Of a DNA stretch of 64,000 nt, positions 38,011 through 47,840 are shown piece by piece. The position numbers were made by a program, and so were the translations under genes. Source of the DNA: an uncultured Gammaproteobacteria bacterium (GTDB lineage Bacteria > Pseudomonadota > Gammaproteobacteria > JAADHQ01); assembly GCA_947258755.1 (NCBI GenBank), contig CAMYJO010000009.1, forward strand, positions 24,589 to 88,588, read 5' to 3'. Within the stretch, counting starts at the first letter, position 1, and the number at the start of each line of letters is the position of its first letter. The notes below the pieces were generated by a model. That model worked only from the letters and a program-made list of their open reading frames with translations. It was not told the DNA's origin and did not search any database.

Positions 38011-38936
38011 GAGCGGCCGCCGATGCGAATGCGCGGATCAACCCAGGCATAGATGATATCAGTGAGCATATTGACGACCACATAGGTCAGGCTGATCAAT
38101 AACACGCAGGCCTGCACAACGGGATAATCGCGCTTCATAATAGAATCTATTGTCAGCTTGCCAATACCGGGCCATGAAAATACCGTCTCGGTGATTACCG
38201 CGCCACCCAACAACACCCCCAACTGCAGACCCAGCAAGGTAATAATCGGTAACATGGCATTCGGTAATGCATGGCGGATGACAACCTGCAAATGCGAATT
38301 ACCCTTGGCCCGGGCTGTACGAATATAGTCCTCGTGTAACACCTCCAATAAGGTACTACGGATCATGCGTGACAAGACCGCAGCCAATGCGGTGCCCAGG
38401 GTTATCGCGGGAAGCACCATCGAGGCGGCACCATCGCGTCCACTCACAGGTAACCAACCCAGATATATAGAAAAAATCAGGATCAGTATTGGGCCCAATA
38501 GAAAATTAGGGATCGACACACCCAGCATGGATGCACCCATCGCCGTGCGGTCCCAGCCCTGCCCCTTGTTCAAGGCGGCCACAATACCCAATGGAAAAGC
38601 GATTGCACAAGCCAGTAACAGTGAAATAATCGCCAACTCTACAGTTGCCGGTATTCTTTCGGCCAACAGTTCTGATACCGGCACGCGGCTATGCAGGGAA
38701 TGCCCCAGATCACCTTGCAGCAGATTATTAAAATAAGTCAATAACTGCACACCCATAGGCTGATTTAGACCCAGCGCTTCACGCAGTGCCTCGCGGTCGG
38801 CCATTTGCGCATTCTCGCCAAGCATCATATCGACAGGGTCGCCCGGCACCAGATGTATCAGTAAAAAAACCAGAAAGGCGACACCGAAAACAACGATCGC
38901 TGTACTAAGTAAACGTGATAATAGGAATCTCAACAT
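38007..38936 (-). CDS. Peptide-type ABC transporter permease (DppB family)
   Basis: The 309-residue permease has the DppB-family opening MLRFLLSRLLSTAIVVFGV, then FLLIHLVPGDPVDMMLG and the EAA loop RTARAKGNSHLQVVIRHALPNAM. VITETVFSWPGIGKL in the C-terminal part is diagnostic of the family. It starts 17 bases after the binding protein gene and overlaps the DppC-type gene by four bases. The pair with the SBP is complete for a peptide importer except for the ATPase subunits. Confidence 0.92.
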   Translation of the reverse strand: MLRFLLSRLLSTAIVVFGVAFLVFLLIHLVPGDPVDMMLGENAQMADREALREALGLNQPMGVQLLTYFNNLLQGDLGHSLHSRVPVSELLAERIPATVELAIISLLLACAIAFPLGIVAALNKGQGWDRTAMGASMLGVSIPNFLLGPILILIFSIYLGWLPVSGRDGAASMVLPAITLGTALAAVLSRMIRSTLLEVLHEDYIRTARAKGNSHLQVVIRHALPNAMLPIITLLGLQLGVLLGGAVITETVFSWPGIGKLTIDSIMKRDYPVVQACVLLISLTYVVVNMLTDIIYAWVDPRIRIGGRS

Positions 38937-38953
38937 ATGCTCATCCTATCTGT

Positions 38954-40507
38954 TTAAAACCGTTTTGATAAAACATTGGCACTGGTCTGACTACTATCGC
39001 GACTGCTTAGCTTGACGAGTTTTTGAAGGCCATCATAACTACCGTCCTTGGCTAACTGGTAACCAGTAATATTATCGTTACTGGCAACAAAATGTTCCTC
39101 ATACCATAACGGAACATACGGCAGGTCTTGCAATAACGTCTGCTGTATTTGCTGGTAGATGACGGCACGTTGGTCAAGATCCTGCGACGTCTCGGCCTGG
39201 TCGATTAACTGGTCGATCAAGGCGTTACTGTAATGACCGCGATTGGCGCCTTTTGGAGGGCGTGATTGACTATGGAAAACATAGCGAAAGATATTCGGAT
39301 TTTTGATACCGACCCAGCTCAGTGAATACATTTGAAAACGCCCTGACTTGATATCACCGTAGAACGTTGCCCAGTCAAAGCTGCGCAGGTTTACAGTGAT
39401 TCCTACCCTGGCCAATTGCTGTTGAATGATGGTCGCAATACGAATGCGAAAAGGATCGTTGGAGGTTTTATATTCGAGCTGCAGCGGATGCGCTGCATTG
39501 AAGCCTGCCTGTTGTAGTAATTCACGTGCACGCGCGGGATTATAAGCATAGGCCTGTGCCGTTTTCAGACCGGCCCAATGATCGGGGGTTAATATGGAAT
39601 TAGCCACCACCGTCTGACCACCCAACAGGAATTTTATGATGGACTGTCGGTCCACTGCATAGGCTATCGCCTGCCTGATCCTGTGATCCTTCAGAATCGG
39701 ATCTTCCTGATTGAACCCCAAATAACTAAAATTATTGCCGGCCAGGTGTTTAACCTGAACCGCATCTCGTCTTTGTAGATAATGCACCAATTCCCGCGGC
39801 AGATCATTCTGTAGAATATCGACCTCACCACGCATCAACTTCAACACCCTTACCGTCGCGTCCTGCACATGAATGAACTCAATACGTTGCCCGTCCCTGC
39901 GCCGTTCGATTATCAGCCTGCCCTGACTGGGCCAAGCAACAAAACGAAAACGCCCACTGCCAGCGGATCGGGTGTTTAATATCTCTCCTTGTTCTATGAT
40001 GTTTGCAGGAACGATACCGATGACAAGGTTTGCCGGGAACAATGGGTCTGCTTTTTTTAAATGGAAATCCACGTTGTCATTATCGACAATATCGATCCGT
40101 TCAATGTTGACCAGTGCACCACGCTGCGGCGAGGCATTGGCCGGATCGAGGATATAGTCATAGGTCGCCTTGACATCGACACTACTCAAAACAGACCCGT
40201 CTTCAAATTCACGCCCATGCTTGCGTAAATGAAAACGATAAACAGTGGGTGATAACAGTTGCCAGTCAGCTAGTGACGGTATCATCTGAAACTGATCATC
40301 AAAATCGACCAGGCCTTGATACAACAAACGATTAATTCTGCTTGATGTGGCATCGGTGGCAAAACGCGGATCGAGACTGATCGGCGCGCTGGCCAACGCA
40401 AAACGTACCGTATCACTCTGCGGCGAGCTGCAGCCCAAAGTGGCTAGCAGTACTATTGCCGCCAGCATGGTAATTAAACAGTGACCGACGTTTGCCGTCC
40501 GACTCAT
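38954..40507 (-). CDS. Peptide-type ABC transporter substrate-binding lipoprotein (SBP family 5)
   Basis: The 517-residue protein is a family 5 extracellular solute-binding protein. A lipobox (LATLGC) near residue 27 makes it an outer-leaflet-of-inner-membrane or periplasm-facing lipoprotein. RFALASAPISLDPRFATDA opens the SBP fold, and FRFVAWPSQGR, NNFSYLGFNQEDPILKDHRIRQAIAYAVD and the later HYSNALIDQLIDQA are typical. ATG 40507 overlaps the CYTH gene stop (TGATG). The linkage to nagZ suggests muropeptides as the ligand, but dipeptides or other peptides remain possible. Confidence 0.88.
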   Translation of the reverse strand: MSRTANVGHCLITMLAAIVLLATLGCSSPQSDTVRFALASAPISLDPRFATDATSSRINRLLYQGLVDFDDQFQMIPSLADWQLLSPTVYRFHLRKHGREFEDGSVLSSVDVKATYDYILDPANASPQRGALVNIERIDIVDNDNVDFHLKKADPLFPANLVIGIVPANIIEQGEILNTRSAGSGRFRFVAWPSQGRLIIERRRDGQRIEFIHVQDATVRVLKLMRGEVDILQNDLPRELVHYLQRRDAVQVKHLAGNNFSYLGFNQEDPILKDHRIRQAIAYAVDRQSIIKFLLGGQTVVANSILTPDHWAGLKTAQAYAYNPARARELLQQAGFNAAHPLQLEYKTSNDPFRIRIATIIQQQLARVGITVNLRSFDWATFYGDIKSGRFQMYSLSWVGIKNPNIFRYVFHSQSRPPKGANRGHYSNALIDQLIDQAETSQDLDQRAVIYQQIQQTLLQDLPYVPLWYEEHFVASNDNITGYQLAKDGSYDGLQKLVKLSSRDSSQTSANVLSKRF

Positions 40508-40974
40508 CACCAATCCTTGTACGGGTGCTGAACCAAGCAGACATTGTAATAACGTTTGTCATCGGTCACTTCTTCAGCCACCCAATCAGGTAAGGTGATT
40601 TTCTCATCCATGCTGTCCAGCTCGACCTCTGCCACTTCAAGGCCACTGTTGTCTCCAGCAAATACATCCACTTCCCACAATTTTCCCTGGTGCATTACAT
40701 GATAACGGGTCTTTTCAATCAATGGCTTTATACATAGCTGTTGCAGCAGCTCTATCGCCTCGGCTAGCGGGATCGGATACTCGTACTCCAGGCGATGCAT
40801 TCCCGGATTGGCACTCTTGATATTGATATTGGCCTTGTCGCCTTCAATGCGTACACGTACTGAAGCCGGTCCATCCTGAGTCATATAACCCTGCTTGAAT
40901 GGCGTACCCTGATCGGCCTCTGCACGCCAGCGGTCATTCTGTAGTAGGAACTTACGCTCAATCTCTATGCCCAT
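40507..40974 (-). CDS. CYTH-domain protein (triphosphate tunnel metalloenzyme)
   Basis: A 155-residue single CYTH domain, beginning with the signature EIERKFLL and containing alternating charged strands (VRVRIEGDKANINIKS, HRLEYEYPIPL, WEVDVFAGDNSG, VAEVELDS) that line the tunnel. Such proteins usually hydrolyse inorganic or organic triphosphates; a class IV adenylate cyclase-like activity is possible in the wider family but not expected for this short form. The stop overlaps the ATG of the binding protein gene, so it heads the transporter-nagZ run. Confidence 0.88.
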   Translation of the reverse strand: MGIEIERKFLLQNDRWRAEADQGTPFKQGYMTQDGPASVRVRIEGDKANINIKSANPGMHRLEYEYPIPLAEAIELLQQLCIKPLIEKTRYHVMHQGKLWEVDVFAGDNSGLEVAEVELDSMDEKITLPDWVAEEVTDDKRYYNVCLVQHPYKDW

Positions 40975-41251
40975 GAACTTGTATTATTCCTATTTTTCAA
41001 TTATTTATAATATTATTGTGATACGCTCCAGACCATTATGGTACCTTAATCACGGTCATTTGACACGCGTACAATGACCGATAGATGAAGCGCCTGGAGT
41101 ACGATAAATAAGACACATGACAGCCCGAATTAAGCCGGGATCCTTAACTTTTCCAGGTGGGTAACCGATACAGATAGAGCAGAAGCATTCTAAAAAGGAT
41201 ACAGGTAGCGTAATATATCGATTCACTGTTAACAGGTATTGACACAAACAA

Positions 41252-41698
41252 ATGCGTATAGGAAAACTATCAACATTCATTTGCTTAAGCGGATTGCTTG
41301 TTCTGCTCTCTGCGTGCAGCACACCCTCCGATAAGGTCTTCAAGCAAAGAGCCGAAGTTTTGGCAAGACAATTACTGGATACCATGGCAGCGGAGAACTA
41401 TGCCGATGCAGTAAAGCTGTATGACCCACGCTTTTTCGAACGCGTCACGCCAGCGGAATGGCAAACCATCCTGAAAAGGCTCACTGAAAAGCTTGGCAGT
41501 TATAAATCACGGGAATTAACCGCTTCACGCGTGAAGCATGGCTTCAGCACCATCAGCACCGCAACCACCGTACTGGTGTACCATGTTCACTATCAGAAAA
41601 GTTATTCCGTACAGAAATTTACTTATATGTCGAATGCAAAAGCGGAAAACATGACCCTGGTAGGACACTACATCGATTTTCCGGTACAGAAAAAGTAA
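41252..41698 (+). CDS. Small lipoprotein, function unknown
   Basis: The 148-residue product has a clear lipoprotein signal (LLVLLSAC, Cys near residue 22). The mature part is a small alpha+beta domain (LARQLLDTMAAENYADAVKLYD, PAEWQTILKRLTEKLGSYK, VHYQKSYSVQKFTYMSN) resembling DUF3887/DUF4019-type NTF2-like folds. The last residue before Cys is Ala and the following Ser-Thr suggests outer-membrane sorting. It stands alone between the CYTH operon and rlmD, convergent with the latter by 9 bases. No function can be assigned. Confidence 0.7.
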   Translation: MRIGKLSTFICLSGLLVLLSACSTPSDKVFKQRAEVLARQLLDTMAAENYADAVKLYDPRFFERVTPAEWQTILKRLTEKLGSYKSRELTASRVKHGFSTISTATTVLVYHVHYQKSYSVQKFTYMSNAKAENMTLVGHYIDFPVQKK

Positions 41699-41707
41699 AG
41701 CTAATCA

Positions 41708-43042
41708 CTAGCCCCTGACAAACAAGGCCATAGATTCCACATGCGCGGTATGTGGAAACATATCCATCACCCCTACTGACTTTAGTTTGTAACCGAATCT
41801 ATTCACCAGCTCACCGGCATCACGCGCCAGTGTCGCCGGGTTACAGGATACATAAACAATCCGTTCAGGCGACATAGTGGCAATCGTCTGCATGACCTCA
41901 AACGCACCGGGACGGGCAGGATCAATTAATATTTTATTATAATCGCGTTGCGCCCATTCAACCTCTGCCAAATCATGGGTCAGATCCTGGACAAAGAATT
42001 CAGCATTATCGATTCCATTCAATCGTGCATTGTCACGGGCCCGATCGATCAAACCAGCCTCACCTTCTATGCCAACCACCTGCGCAGCTCTTGTTGCGAT
42101 TGGCAGGGAAAAATTACCGAGACCACAAAACAGATCCAGCACCTGATCTTCCTTAGACAGTTCAAGCAATTCCAGTGCCTGTCGGATCATCTGTTGATTG
42201 ATGCCGACATTAATCTGGGTAAAATCGGTCGGCTGAAAACGTAGACTCAGACCAAAGTCCGGCAATGTATAACTTAGCTCAGAGCTTTCCGGATAGATCA
42301 AATGCACACTATCAAGACCGCCCGGCTGCAGATAGATATGATATCCATGCTGTCGTCCCAGCTCGATCAGTTTATGCTGATCCTTTTCATCGAGCTCAAT
42401 AAGGTTACGAAAAATCAGGGCAACCACCTCTTCGGCAATGGCCACCTCGATTTGAGCAATTTTATTATAGGCTTGCAGACCCTGAATACAGGCCGTAATA
42501 CTATCGATATGATGCCCTACCCTTGGATCCAACACCTCACAGCGATCCATATCGGCAAGAAAGGGACTGTGCTTTTCACGAAAGCCTACCAGTACGCGTT
42601 GTTTCTTATTGACAAACTTGACACCCAACCGGGCCTTGCTGCGATAACCCCAGAAATCCGCCACCAGAGGTTCTAGAATTTGCTCTGCTTGTAATTGCGC
42701 GGTTCGTAACAACAGGTTTATCAGGATGTCCTGCTTTGACAAGATCTGTTTTTCGGGTGACATATGCTGCATGCTGCATCCACCACAAACCGCATGATAC
42801 TGACAACGCGGATCAACGCGGTCTGCTGACGGCTCAAGCACCTCTTCGACCCGGCCCTCATCATAATTACGGTGAGTAGCCACATACTTGAAACTGATTT
42901 TTTCATTCGGCAAGGCACCATCGATGAATATCACCTTATCATCGATATGTGCAATTCCTCTACCATCATGGGACAGTGATTCGATCCGGGTGCTAACAGG
43001 ATCAGCACTGAGCTTTGCGGATTTTCGACGCCTACGAGCCAT
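41708..43042 (-). CDS. rlmD: 23S rRNA (uracil(1939)-C(5))-methyltransferase RlmD
   Basis: RlmD methylates U1939 of 23S rRNA. The 444-residue product has an N-terminal TRAM domain, the 4Fe-4S cluster motif CQYHAVCGGCSMQHM, a SAM domain with DLFCGLGNFSLPIA, and the catalytic SCNPATLARD motif with its nucleophilic Cys. The length matches E. coli RumA. In many gammaproteobacteria it neighbours barA, relA and cysM; here cysM and barA are present but relA is not seen in this stretch. Confidence 0.95.
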   Translation of the reverse strand: MARRRRKSAKLSADPVSTRIESLSHDGRGIAHIDDKVIFIDGALPNEKISFKYVATHRNYDEGRVEEVLEPSADRVDPRCQYHAVCGGCSMQHMSPEKQILSKQDILINLLLRTAQLQAEQILEPLVADFWGYRSKARLGVKFVNKKQRVLVGFREKHSPFLADMDRCEVLDPRVGHHIDSITACIQGLQAYNKIAQIEVAIAEEVVALIFRNLIELDEKDQHKLIELGRQHGYHIYLQPGGLDSVHLIYPESSELSYTLPDFGLSLRFQPTDFTQINVGINQQMIRQALELLELSKEDQVLDLFCGLGNFSLPIATRAAQVVGIEGEAGLIDRARDNARLNGIDNAEFFVQDLTHDLAEVEWAQRDYNKILIDPARPGAFEVMQTIATMSPERIVYVSCNPATLARDAGELVNRFGYKLKSVGVMDMFPHTAHVESMALFVRG

Positions 43043-43113
43043 AATTAAACCATTAAGAAATTATTTATAGAATAATAAAAGGGACAACAAACAACATGCC
43101 TGCTGTTATGTAT

Positions 43114-44013
43114 TCATTCGGGAAAAACACCGGTAGACAGATAGCGATCGCCACGATCACATATAATAGTCACAATCACCGCATTATCGACTTCCTGTGA
43201 CAATTTCAATGCAGCGGCAACGGCACCTCCCGATGATATGCCAGCGAATATGCCTTCACGCGCAGCCAGATCGCGCGTCGTTTGCTCGGCTTCCTGCTGA
43301 CTGACATCGATAATACGATCTACCCGGCTTTCATCAAAAATCGCCGGCAGGTATTCCTTCGGCCAACGCCTGATACCCGGAATGGATGAACCTTCACTGG
43401 GTTGCACGCCAACAATCTGGATCGCGCTGTTCTGTTCCTTCAAGTAACGGGAGTTACCCATAATAGTTCCGGTAGTGCCCATGGCACTGACAAAATGCGT
43501 TATTTTTCCATGCGTATCGCGCCAGATCTCCGGCCCGGTACCCTGATAATGCGCCAATGGGTTATCCTGATTGGAGAACTGATCCAGAATCTGGCCCGTA
43601 CCCTGCGCTTGCAGCTCGCGTGCCTTATCAATCGCGGCCTCCATGCTACCTTCCTTTGGTGTCAGGATAATATCAGCACCGAAGGCCTTCATCATCGCTC
43701 TGCGCTCCACACTCATATGCTCGGGCATGACCAGAATCATTCGATAACCCTTGATGGCTGCGGCCATCGCCAGGGCGATACCGGTGTTACCACTGGTAGC
43801 CTCAATCAACGTATCGCCTGGTTTGATCTGCCCTCGGGACTCGGCATGCTGGATCATACTGATCGCCGGTCGGTCTTTAACAGACCCTGCCGGGTTATTT
43901 CCCTCCAGTTTGACCAGGATCGTATTACTGCTATCACCGGGAAGGCGTTGCAGCCTCGCCAGCGGTGTATTGCCGACAAAGTCTTCAATGGTAGAGAAAA
44001 TATGATCATTCAT
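43114..44013 (-). CDS. cysM: Cysteine synthase B
   Basis: CysM makes cysteine from O-acetylserine and sulfide or thiosulfate. The 299-residue PLP enzyme has the Lys-bearing motif EGNNPAGSVKDRPA (CysM-type, with Asn-Asn-Pro where CysK has other residues), the TSGNTGIALAMAAA loop and the phosphate-binding GTTGTIMGNSRYL. The C-terminus ends at the usual ISSGGAVAAALKL. It is divergent from barA across about 110 bases. Confidence 0.95.
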   Translation of the reverse strand: MNDHIFSTIEDFVGNTPLARLQRLPGDSSNTILVKLEGNNPAGSVKDRPAISMIQHAESRGQIKPGDTLIEATSGNTGIALAMAAAIKGYRMILVMPEHMSVERRAMMKAFGADIILTPKEGSMEAAIDKARELQAQGTGQILDQFSNQDNPLAHYQGTGPEIWRDTHGKITHFVSAMGTTGTIMGNSRYLKEQNSAIQIVGVQPSEGSSIPGIRRWPKEYLPAIFDESRVDRIIDVSQQEAEQTTRDLAAREGIFAGISSGGAVAAALKLSQEVDNAVIVTIICDRGDRYLSTGVFPE

Positions 44014-44124
44014 GGACGTATTTCCGTTTATTCGGGCCGAATTCAGCTTGCACCTTCAAATACAAGTAATTATCATTAATATTCAGGATGTTACTATATC
44101 TAGCCATAGACTGAAACAGGGATA

Positions 44125-46893
44125 ATGATGAATTGGGGTTTTCGAGGAAAAGTAATCTTGGCATCGATCATACCGGTGCTACTGATGGCAGTAATTATCT
44201 CATTCGCAACCATCAATTATCAGCTTGGTCAGCAACAACGCGACTTTCAGTTACAAGCGCAAAGTATTAGCCGACTCCTGGCCGGGGAACTGGGCAGCCC
44301 CGAAGTCTTTAATAATCCCGACTTACTACAACAAGTACTCGATCGCTATCTACTAGAGAACTATGTCAGCGCCATCGTCATTAGCGACATAAGAGAAAAG
44401 GAAATCATCAGAATCGGTACATTTAAAGACAGTGACAACAAGCAGCAGTACAGCACGTCGTCGATAATCCAGAATACTTATAACCTCGGCACTGCACCCA
44501 GAACACCACGATCAACTTTAATTCTGGGGACGGTAAAAACCTACTTTTCCAATCAGCACCTGACTACGGTAAAGAATAAATATATCTGGCATATAGTAAC
44601 CGTCGTAATGGTGGCAATCATCGCCAGTGTATTAATAGCGCTGGCCTTCTATCGATCAATCATCCAATCTGTCAGCAAACTCAAAAATGCCATACAGCTC
44701 ATCAGCCAGGGCAGATTCGATACAAGAATCGCGAGCACCTCGTATGATGAAATAGGCATGCTGGAGAAAGAAATCAATGAGATGTCATCGATATTACAAA
44801 ATATACAAAATGATATGCAGGAAAGAATCGAGGCTGGTGAAAAACAATTACAGGTTTCACGGGAAGAAATAGAAGACAGAAAGCAGGAGTTTATACAATC
44901 AGGTAAAAAAGCTATGGAAGCCGTGCGTATCAAATCGGACTTTATGGCCAATATGAGTCATGAGATCCGCACACCAATGAACGGCATCATTGGCTTCGCT
45001 AACCTGTTACTGAAAAGCAAGCTAACCCAGGAGCAATATGAATACACACAAACGATAAAAACATCGGCAACAAACCTATTGGCTATCATTAATGACATAC
45101 TCGATTTTTCCAAACTTGAATCGGGAGAGCTGATCATTGAAAACAGCGACATTAATCTACGCGAGGTCATTGAAGATGTCATCAACTATATGTCGCCATT
45201 TGCCCATGACAAAGGATTGGAAATCCTGCTGATGTTCTATAATGACGTGCCCGAATACATCATTTCCGATGCTGTCAGATTGAGACAGGTCGTCTCGCAC
45301 CTGATTGCTAACGCCATCAAGTTCACCAAGAAGGGTCAAGTCCTGGTGCGCATAATGCTTGAAGATGAAAGTGAGAAAAACTGCGAGATAAAAATCAGTG
45401 TCCAGGATAACGGCATTGGCTTGAGCCTGAAAAACCAGAAAAAATTATTCACCGCTTTCAATCAGGCCGACACCACGACCACCCGGGAGTTTGGCGGCGC
45501 CGGGCTCGGCCTGGTCATTTGCAAAGGCATAGCCGAGAAAATGAATGGTACACTCGGCCTCGAAAGCAAGCTCGCTATAGGATCAACATTCTGGTTCCGC
45601 TTCCCATCTCAGAAACAGACTGGCCGACTGGCAATACAAACGCAGGACGCACTCACCGACACAAGGTGCCTGCTCTATGACAGCAATGATAGCTCCAGAA
45701 ATGTTTCTGCCAACCATTTACGCAGCTGGAATATAGAATTAACCGAAACCGACTCAACAGAGAACCTGGCGCAGCTAGTTAACAATGCCAGGAATGAAGG
45801 CAAACCATTTCAGTTCATCGTCCTCGGCTTAAGCAACCAGGAGGTGAATGGGAATGCTGTTACCAGTATCATGGAAAATATCATTGACGAACATCACTAC
45901 GCATTCGTCACGCTAATCAACTCAACCAGCCAGGAAAATTATGACGCCTGCTACCGTATGGGGGCCGATGTCTGTTTACCGAAAAACGTACGTAAACGTG
46001 ATTTTTACCATAGTCTGTGTAGCCTGTTACCCAATCATTTCAATCTGGCAGTCAGTGTCAACACTGAAAAACGTGAACTATCGACAACTCCCTATGATTT
46101 ATCGGCTTTAAAAATAATGGTTGTCGATGATAATCGTATTAACCGTAAACTCGTCACAACCTTATTACAACAAAGTTTCGCTCAGGTGTTCGAAGCCACT
46201 ACCGGCAAAGAAGCTGTAGATCTGGCACTGACTAGTTCATTTGACCTGATTTTCATGGACATACATATGCCGATCATGAACGGTATAGATGCCACCCAGA
46301 AGATTCGCACCTCCGAACATGGCGCACAGCGAACACCGATTGTCGCATTAACGGCCAATGCCGTCCGTGGCGAAAGAGAACGCTTGTTACGCTCTGGTCT
46401 CGATGCCTGCCTGATAAAACCGATCCATGAGCAGGACCTATGGGCTACGATCATAAAATGGGTCGAACCGACTAAAATCAAACCCATTCAATACAAAAAA
46501 ATTACACCCAAACAAGATATTCCTGAATCCAGCCAACAGGCTAGCTATACCCAACACGCCATTGGCCGCATAGACACAGATCAGGCCCTCGAACTGGCTG
46601 GAGGCAACAAGGAGTTAGCGGATGAACTTTATACGATGTTCATTAATGACCTTCCTAATATGAAACAAAAACTAATCGATGCATTTGAAAAGAATGATCT
46701 ATCCCAAATTGAGGAAGAAGCCCATAAAATTCACGGCGCCGCCTCCTGCTGTGCCGTTTTTCAGATCAAAGATGCCGCCAATAATCTGGAAAAGGCTACG
46801 ATCCGTAGCAAAACCGAAGAGATACCACAACATTATCAATTATTACTCGGGACCATCGACCAAATGCTGGATGAAAGGCAAACGATAAACTAG
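44125..46893 (+). CDS. barA: Hybrid sensor histidine kinase BarA/GacS
   Basis: BarA/GacS phosphorylates UvrY/GacA, which activates csr-type small RNAs and late-growth functions. The 922-residue protein has an N-terminal membrane helix (about 9-29), a periplasmic loop, a second helix (about 155-176), HAMP, a dimerisation domain with His279 (SHEIRTPMNG), an ATPase domain with DNGIGLS and GGAGLGLVIC, a degenerate receiver without the Asp (VLGLSNQE), an intact receiver with Asp712 (IFMDIHMP), and an HPt domain with His867 (EEAHKIHGAA). The gene position next to rlmD and cysM agrees with BarA. ATG 44125 or 44128 may be the start. Confidence 0.94.
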   Translation: MMNWGFRGKVILASIIPVLLMAVIISFATINYQLGQQQRDFQLQAQSISRLLAGELGSPEVFNNPDLLQQVLDRYLLENYVSAIVISDIREKEIIRIGTFKDSDNKQQYSTSSIIQNTYNLGTAPRTPRSTLILGTVKTYFSNQHLTTVKNKYIWHIVTVVMVAIIASVLIALAFYRSIIQSVSKLKNAIQLISQGRFDTRIASTSYDEIGMLEKEINEMSSILQNIQNDMQERIEAGEKQLQVSREEIEDRKQEFIQSGKKAMEAVRIKSDFMANMSHEIRTPMNGIIGFANLLLKSKLTQEQYEYTQTIKTSATNLLAIINDILDFSKLESGELIIENSDINLREVIEDVINYMSPFAHDKGLEILLMFYNDVPEYIISDAVRLRQVVSHLIANAIKFTKKGQVLVRIMLEDESEKNCEIKISVQDNGIGLSLKNQKKLFTAFNQADTTTTREFGGAGLGLVICKGIAEKMNGTLGLESKLAIGSTFWFRFPSQKQTGRLAIQTQDALTDTRCLLYDSNDSSRNVSANHLRSWNIELTETDSTENLAQLVNNARNEGKPFQFIVLGLSNQEVNGNAVTSIMENIIDEHHYAFVTLINSTSQENYDACYRMGADVCLPKNVRKRDFYHSLCSLLPNHFNLAVSVNTEKRELSTTPYDLSALKIMVVDDNRINRKLVTTLLQQSFAQVFEATTGKEAVDLALTSSFDLIFMDIHMPIMNGIDATQKIRTSEHGAQRTPIVALTANAVRGERERLLRSGLDACLIKPIHEQDLWATIIKWVEPTKIKPIQYKKITPKQDIPESSQQASYTQHAIGRIDTDQALELAGGNKELADELYTMFINDLPNMKQKLIDAFEKNDLSQIEEEAHKIHGAASCCAVFQIKDAANNLEKATIRSKTEEIPQHYQLLLGTIDQMLDERQTIN

Positions 46894-46925
46894 CCTCCCA
46901 GTCTGCACACATCCGAAACGCGGCA

Positions 46926-47297
46926 TTGATCTCTGCCTTTCTAATCATCTGGCTTTCCTTAAACGTCATCAAGAAACGCAGGGGAAACAGAATCAGTATT
47001 GGCGATGGCGGCATTGATGAATTAAAAACGGCCATGGCTGCACAATCCAATGCAGTAGAATATATCCCTATTGCGTTATTACTGCTGTTTGCACTGGAAT
47101 ACAATCAGGGCAATATACTTATTGTACACTTGCTGGGGATAGCACTTATCACCGGGCGAACAGTCCATGCAAAAGGTATTTTATCCGGGCAGCTACCAGT
47201 ACGTGTACTCGGTATGCAGGTAACTATTTATACAATAATGGCCTTGGCCATCTCTAATTTCGCTTACCTCCCCTATGAAAAATTCTTCAAGCTCTGA
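46926..47297 (+). CDS. MAPEG-family membrane protein
   Basis: The 123-residue protein has four hydrophobic segments and the MAPEG signature RISIGDGGIDELKTAMAAQSNAVEYIP, followed by GLALITGR-like sequence (ALITGRTVHAKGI). MAPEG proteins in bacteria are usually glutathione-linked or of unknown function. Only TTG 46926 and weak upstream codons can start it: in-frame sequence before it lacks ATG or GTG back to a stop at 46872. It begins 32 bases after the barA stop and may be translated from that transcript. Confidence 0.72.
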   Translation: MISAFLIIWLSLNVIKKRRGNRISIGDGGIDELKTAMAAQSNAVEYIPIALLLLFALEYNQGNILIVHLLGIALITGRTVHAKGILSGQLPVRVLGMQVTIYTIMALAISNFAYLPYEKFFKL

Positions 47298-47381
47298 CCA
47301 ACAAAACTCTATCGACTAATCCAGTCAATAAGACACCATGCTATAATCTTTTAAACAACTTACTCAGGAAGCAACCATAAC

Positions 47382-47765
47382 GTGAAAGAATGTAATCAAT
47401 GCGGTAAGTGTTGCAGCAAATATAGCAACGGTGGATTATCGGCATCGGCCAGCGAAATTGAATGGTGGGAGATTTACCGACCCGATATAGCCCGCTATGT
47501 AAGCCACGGAAAAATCTGGGTGAATCCTGAGACAAAACAGTTAACTGAACTGTGTCCCTGGCTGCGCAAAGCGCCTGATCAAAACATATACACCTGCGCT
47601 ATCTATTTAGATCGCCCCGACGACTGCAAATACTACCCCGTCACCATCGAGCAAATGATCAACGATGAGTGCGAGATGCTGGAAGCTCATGACCTGACCA
47701 AGCCTAAACAAGCGCAGAAGACCCTCGATAGGCTCATGGCTGATAGCCGGCCGTCATTTGAATAA
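47382..47765 (+). CDS. YkgJ-family cysteine cluster protein
   Basis: The 127-residue protein has the zinc or Fe-S-type CxxCxxCC cluster at the N-terminus (KECNQCGKCCSKY), followed by ELCPWLRK and YTCAIYLDRPDDCKYYPV, the usual pattern of YkgJ/UPF0153-type proteins. Its function is not known. GTG 47382 is the start. It stands alone downstream of the MAPEG gene; short direct repeats with CTGACCCC-type ends follow at 47841. Confidence 0.78.
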   Translation: MKECNQCGKCCSKYSNGGLSASASEIEWWEIYRPDIARYVSHGKIWVNPETKQLTELCPWLRKAPDQNIYTCAIYLDRPDDCKYYPVTIEQMINDECEMLEAHDLTKPKQAQKTLDRLMADSRPSFE

Positions 47766-47840
47766 GACGGCTCAATGGAGGAGTTTATTAATAAACCGCC
47801 ACTATCGACCAAATTGTATGGATAAGATCTGGCAGTTATT

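Noticed and set aside
43402..44079. 225-codon plus-strand frame opposite cysM
   Set aside because: It is antisense to a complete CysM with all PLP motifs; no RBS was seen.
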